Below, one piece after another: positions 8,314-10,143 of a DNA stretch of 10,143 bases; the stretch's first letter is position 1; each line of letters opens with the position of its first letter. The stretch comes from DASVBE01 sp036375995 (GTDB lineage: Bacteria; Actinomycetota; Actinomycetes; Streptosporangiales; Streptosporangiaceae): contig DASVBE010000305.1 in NCBI GenBank assembly GCA_036375995.1, positions 1 to 10,143 of the forward strand. Direction: 5' to 3'. A program made the translations under genes and the position numbers. Under the pieces are notes generated by a model that saw only the letters and a list, made by a program, of their open reading frames with translations, searched no databases and was not told where the DNA came from.

Positions 8314-8955
8314 GTGAACAACAGGCGGCTGGAGTCGTTCAGCGACGGCGTCTTCGCGGTCGCGATCACCGTGCTGGTCTTCGATCTGCTGCCGATCGGC
8401 GCGAACGCAGACGACGCGAAGGGGCTGACCCACGCGCTGCTGTCGGCCTGGCCGCAGTACGCCGCGTACGCGATCAGCTTCCTGACCATCGGCATCATGT
8501 GGCTCAACCACCACACGATGGCCGCGCACCTGCGCCAGGTGGACCGCTGGCTGCTCCTGCTCAACCTGCTCCTGCTGATCGGCGTGGTCGCCCTGCCGTT
8601 CCCCACCGCCCTGGTGGCCGACCACCTCAACCAGGGCACCCCCGGGGCGGCGAAGGTTGCGACGGTGACCTACGGCCTGGTGATGATCGCCATCTCGATC
8701 GCGTTCTCGTCGATGTGGCTGTACCTGATCTCGCACCAGGCCACGCTGGCCCTCGGCGGCAGGCTGGAGCTGCCCCGGCACGCCCGGCTGCGGTTCACCG
8801 GCGGCCTGTGGGGCTACGTGGCCGGCGCGCTGGCCGCGGCGTTCTGGTCGGCCGCCGCCGGGCTGGTGATCTACGCGCTGCTGGCCGTGTACTACGTGTT
8901 CGAGAACCTGCCCACCCCGTCGCCGGACAAGGAAGGCGCCGGGGACGGGAGGTAG
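8314..8955 (+). CDS. TMEM175 family (DUF1211) potassium-channel-like membrane protein
   Basis: Integral membrane protein of 213 residues. The N-terminus RRLESFSDGVFAVAITVLV (4-22) carries the RxxxFSDG signature of the TMEM175 family, whose bacterial members form potassium-permeable channels. About six membrane helices fit the family: 12-27, 46-66, 78-100, 117-139, 164-184 and 185-197. The middle MWLNHHTM segment (62-69) also fits. The tail (199-213) is polar. The GTG at 8314, 10 bases after the etfD-like stop, places the FSDG motif at the usual distance from the N-terminus; there is no clear ribosome site, so translation may be coupled to the upstream gene. The last 64 bases overlap the convergent kinase gene. 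Channel activity is inferred from the family; no functional tie to the upstream oxidoreductase is shown. Confidence 0.85.
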   Translation: MNNRRLESFSDGVFAVAITVLVFDLLPIGANADDAKGLTHALLSAWPQYAAYAISFLTIGIMWLNHHTMAAHLRQVDRWLLLLNLLLLIGVVALPFPTALVADHLNQGTPGAAKVATVTYGLVMIAISIAFSSMWLYLISHQATLALGGRLELPRHARLRFTGGLWGYVAGALAAAFWSAAAGLVIYALLAVYYVFENLPTPSPDKEGAGDGR

Positions 8956-10143
8956 ACCAGCACCCGGGTGCCCTGCCCGGGCGCTGACTCCAGCGTGGCC
9001 TGGCCGCCGTGCGCGTGCGCGATCGCCTGCACGATCGACAGCCCAAGGCCGCTGCCCGAGCTGCGGTCCGCGGCGGCCGCGCCGTCCCGGCCTGGCGTGC
9101 CATCTGGCCGGGACGCCCGGTGGAACCGGTCGAACGCCCGCGCCGCGTCCACGGCCGGCATCCCGGGGCCACGGTCCGCGACCTCGATGAGCACGCCGCC
9201 GCCGTCGCCGGCCGGCTGCGCCGCCAGCCGGACTACCGCGGGGGTGTCCGGCGGGGTGTGCGCCCGCACGTTGCCGAGCAGGTTGGCCAGCACCTGGCGG
9301 ATCCGCCGCTCGTCCACGGTGGCCACCAGCTCCGCGGGGACCTCGGCGCGGACCGGACGGCCCGGCTCGACCGCGGCGGCGTCCGCGACCGCGTCCCTGA
9401 CCACCGCGGCCAGGTCGGTCTCGGCCAGGTCCAGCGACGTGGGCCGGTCCAGCCGGGCCAGCTCCAGCAGCTCGGCCACCAGCGTGCTCATCCGCTGGGC
9501 CTCCTGCTCGATCCGGCGCATCGCGTCCGGCAGCTCGTCGGGGCCGAGCGCGCCCTGCCGGTACAGCTCGGCGTACCCGCGGATGGTGGTCAGCGGGGTG
9601 CGCAGCTCATGCGAGGCGTCCGCGGCGAACTCGCGGACCTTGCGCTCCGAGCGCAGCCGGGCCGCGAACGCCTGCTGCAGCCGGTCCAGCATCGTGTTGA
9701 TCGCCGCGGACAGCCGGCCCACCTCGGTCCGCCCGCCCGCGCCCGGCATCCGGGCGTCAAGATCGCGGCCCGAGCTGATCCCGTCCGCGGTGCGCGCCAT
9801 CCGGCCCAGCGGCTCCAGACCCCGGCCGATCAGCGCCCCGCCGCCCAGCGCGAGCAGCGCCAGAAGCACGCCGCCGGTGATCAGCTCGGCGATGACGAAC
9901 GAGCGGACCTGGCGGCCCACCTCGCTGACCGGCCGGGCGATGACGTACAGGCCGACCTGGCCATCAGCGGCCGGGCCGAGCCGGGCCAGCCGGGCCACGG
10001 CACGGAACCGGATGCCGTTGCCCTGGATGGTCAGCAGCTGGCGGCGCTCGCCGAGCAGAACCGGGATCGGCTGGGTGCGGACCGCCGCGGCCAGCGCCTG
10101 GGTCGCGGGACCGGGCGCGGTCAGCCTGACGACCCGCCGTCCC
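8892..10143 (-). CDS. sensor histidine kinase of a two-component system (N-terminus outside window)
   Basis: The visible 416 residues start inside the extracytoplasmic sensor region (open to base 10143). In order: part of the sensor domain (1-78); a membrane helix (about 80-107, FVIAELITGGVLLALLALGG); a HAMP linker (about 107-160); a HisKA dimerisation domain with the H box ASHELRTPLTTIRGYAELY and phospho-acceptor His178 (codon at 9611-9609); and an ATPase domain with N box NLLGNVRAHTP (Asn291), G1 DRGPGMP (323-329), F box FDRFHRA and G2 GSGLGLSI (363-370). All catalytic boxes are intact. It belongs to the TrcS/MprB/CseC-like class of actinobacterial OmpR-linked kinases, so its response regulator probably lies just beyond the right edge. 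The signal is unknown. The last 20 residues are Pro/Ser/Gly-rich and lie within the overlap with the TMEM175-like gene. A GTG at 9998 is internal, since the frame stays open and coding-like upstream. Confidence 0.93.
   Translation of the reverse strand, partial: GRRVVRLTAPGPATQALAAAVRTQPIPVLLGERRQLLTIQGNGIRFRAVARLARLGPAADGQVGLYVIARPVSEVGRQVRSFVIAELITGGVLLALLALGGGALIGRGLEPLGRMARTADGISSGRDLDARMPGAGGRTEVGRLSAAINTMLDRLQQAFAARLRSERKVREFAADASHELRTPLTTIRGYAELYRQGALGPDELPDAMRRIEQEAQRMSTLVAELLELARLDRPTSLDLAETDLAAVVRDAVADAAAVEPGRPVRAEVPAELVATVDERRIRQVLANLLGNVRAHTPPDTPAVVRLAAQPAGDGGGVLIEVADRGPGMPAVDAARAFDRFHRASRPDGTPGRDGAAAADRSSGSGLGLSIVQAIAHAHGGQATLESAPGQGTRVLVYLPSPAPSLSGDGVGRFSNT

Noticed and set aside
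5825..8317. An 830-codon plus-strand frame and a 764-codon minus-strand frame (6345-8639) across the etfD-like gene.
   Set aside because: Both are Arg/Ala/Gly/Pro-rich shadow translations of high-GC DNA. The etfD-like frame holds all the cysteine motifs and membrane helices.

Overview
The window is about 70% GC, uses GTG as well as ATG starts, and carries a dnaK-grpE-dnaJ-hspR operon with HAIR-type operators. Together these point to a high-GC actinomycete chromosome; I cannot name a genus. Nothing in it looks like a mobile element, phage, CRISPR array or RNA gene. It is mostly core chromosome with one small scar of an old duplication.

Positions 1-4302 (minus strand) hold the heat-shock operon, read from right to left: dnaK, grpE (start overlapping the dnaK stop by one base), dnaJ (18-base gap) and hspR (19-base gap), the last running off the left edge. 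Upstream of dnaK (4303-4455) are two inverted repeats matching the HspR operator HAIR, each with exactly 7 bases between half-sites. The usual actinobacterial circuit is thus complete here: HspR represses its own operon, and DnaK/DnaJ/GrpE form the ATP-driven folding machine.

Positions 4456-5670 (minus) encode a multi-spanning membrane protein resembling the PIG-V family of GT-C mannosyltransferases. Positions 5671-6143 have no intact gene. They contain an 88% identical 93-bp copy of the 3' end of that membrane protein gene, several inverted repeats, and a very strong 12-bp GC hairpin just before the next gene.

Positions 6144-8303 (plus) encode a membrane-bound iron-sulfur oxidoreductase of the EtfD / Rv0338c type: a NarI-like membrane part, two 4Fe-4S motifs and two CCG domains. 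It is thought to pass electrons from the electron-transfer flavoprotein to menaquinone during fatty-acid oxidation. It is followed after 10 bases by a TMEM175-family (DUF1211) channel-like protein (8314-8955). Convergent to it, with tails overlapping by 64 bases, is a sensor histidine kinase (8892-10143, minus) whose N-terminus lies beyond the right edge.

I see no clearly new multi-gene system. The points most worth checking are the truncated paralogue scar, the leader hairpin of the etfD-like gene, the paired HAIR operators and the antisense overlap of the last two genes.
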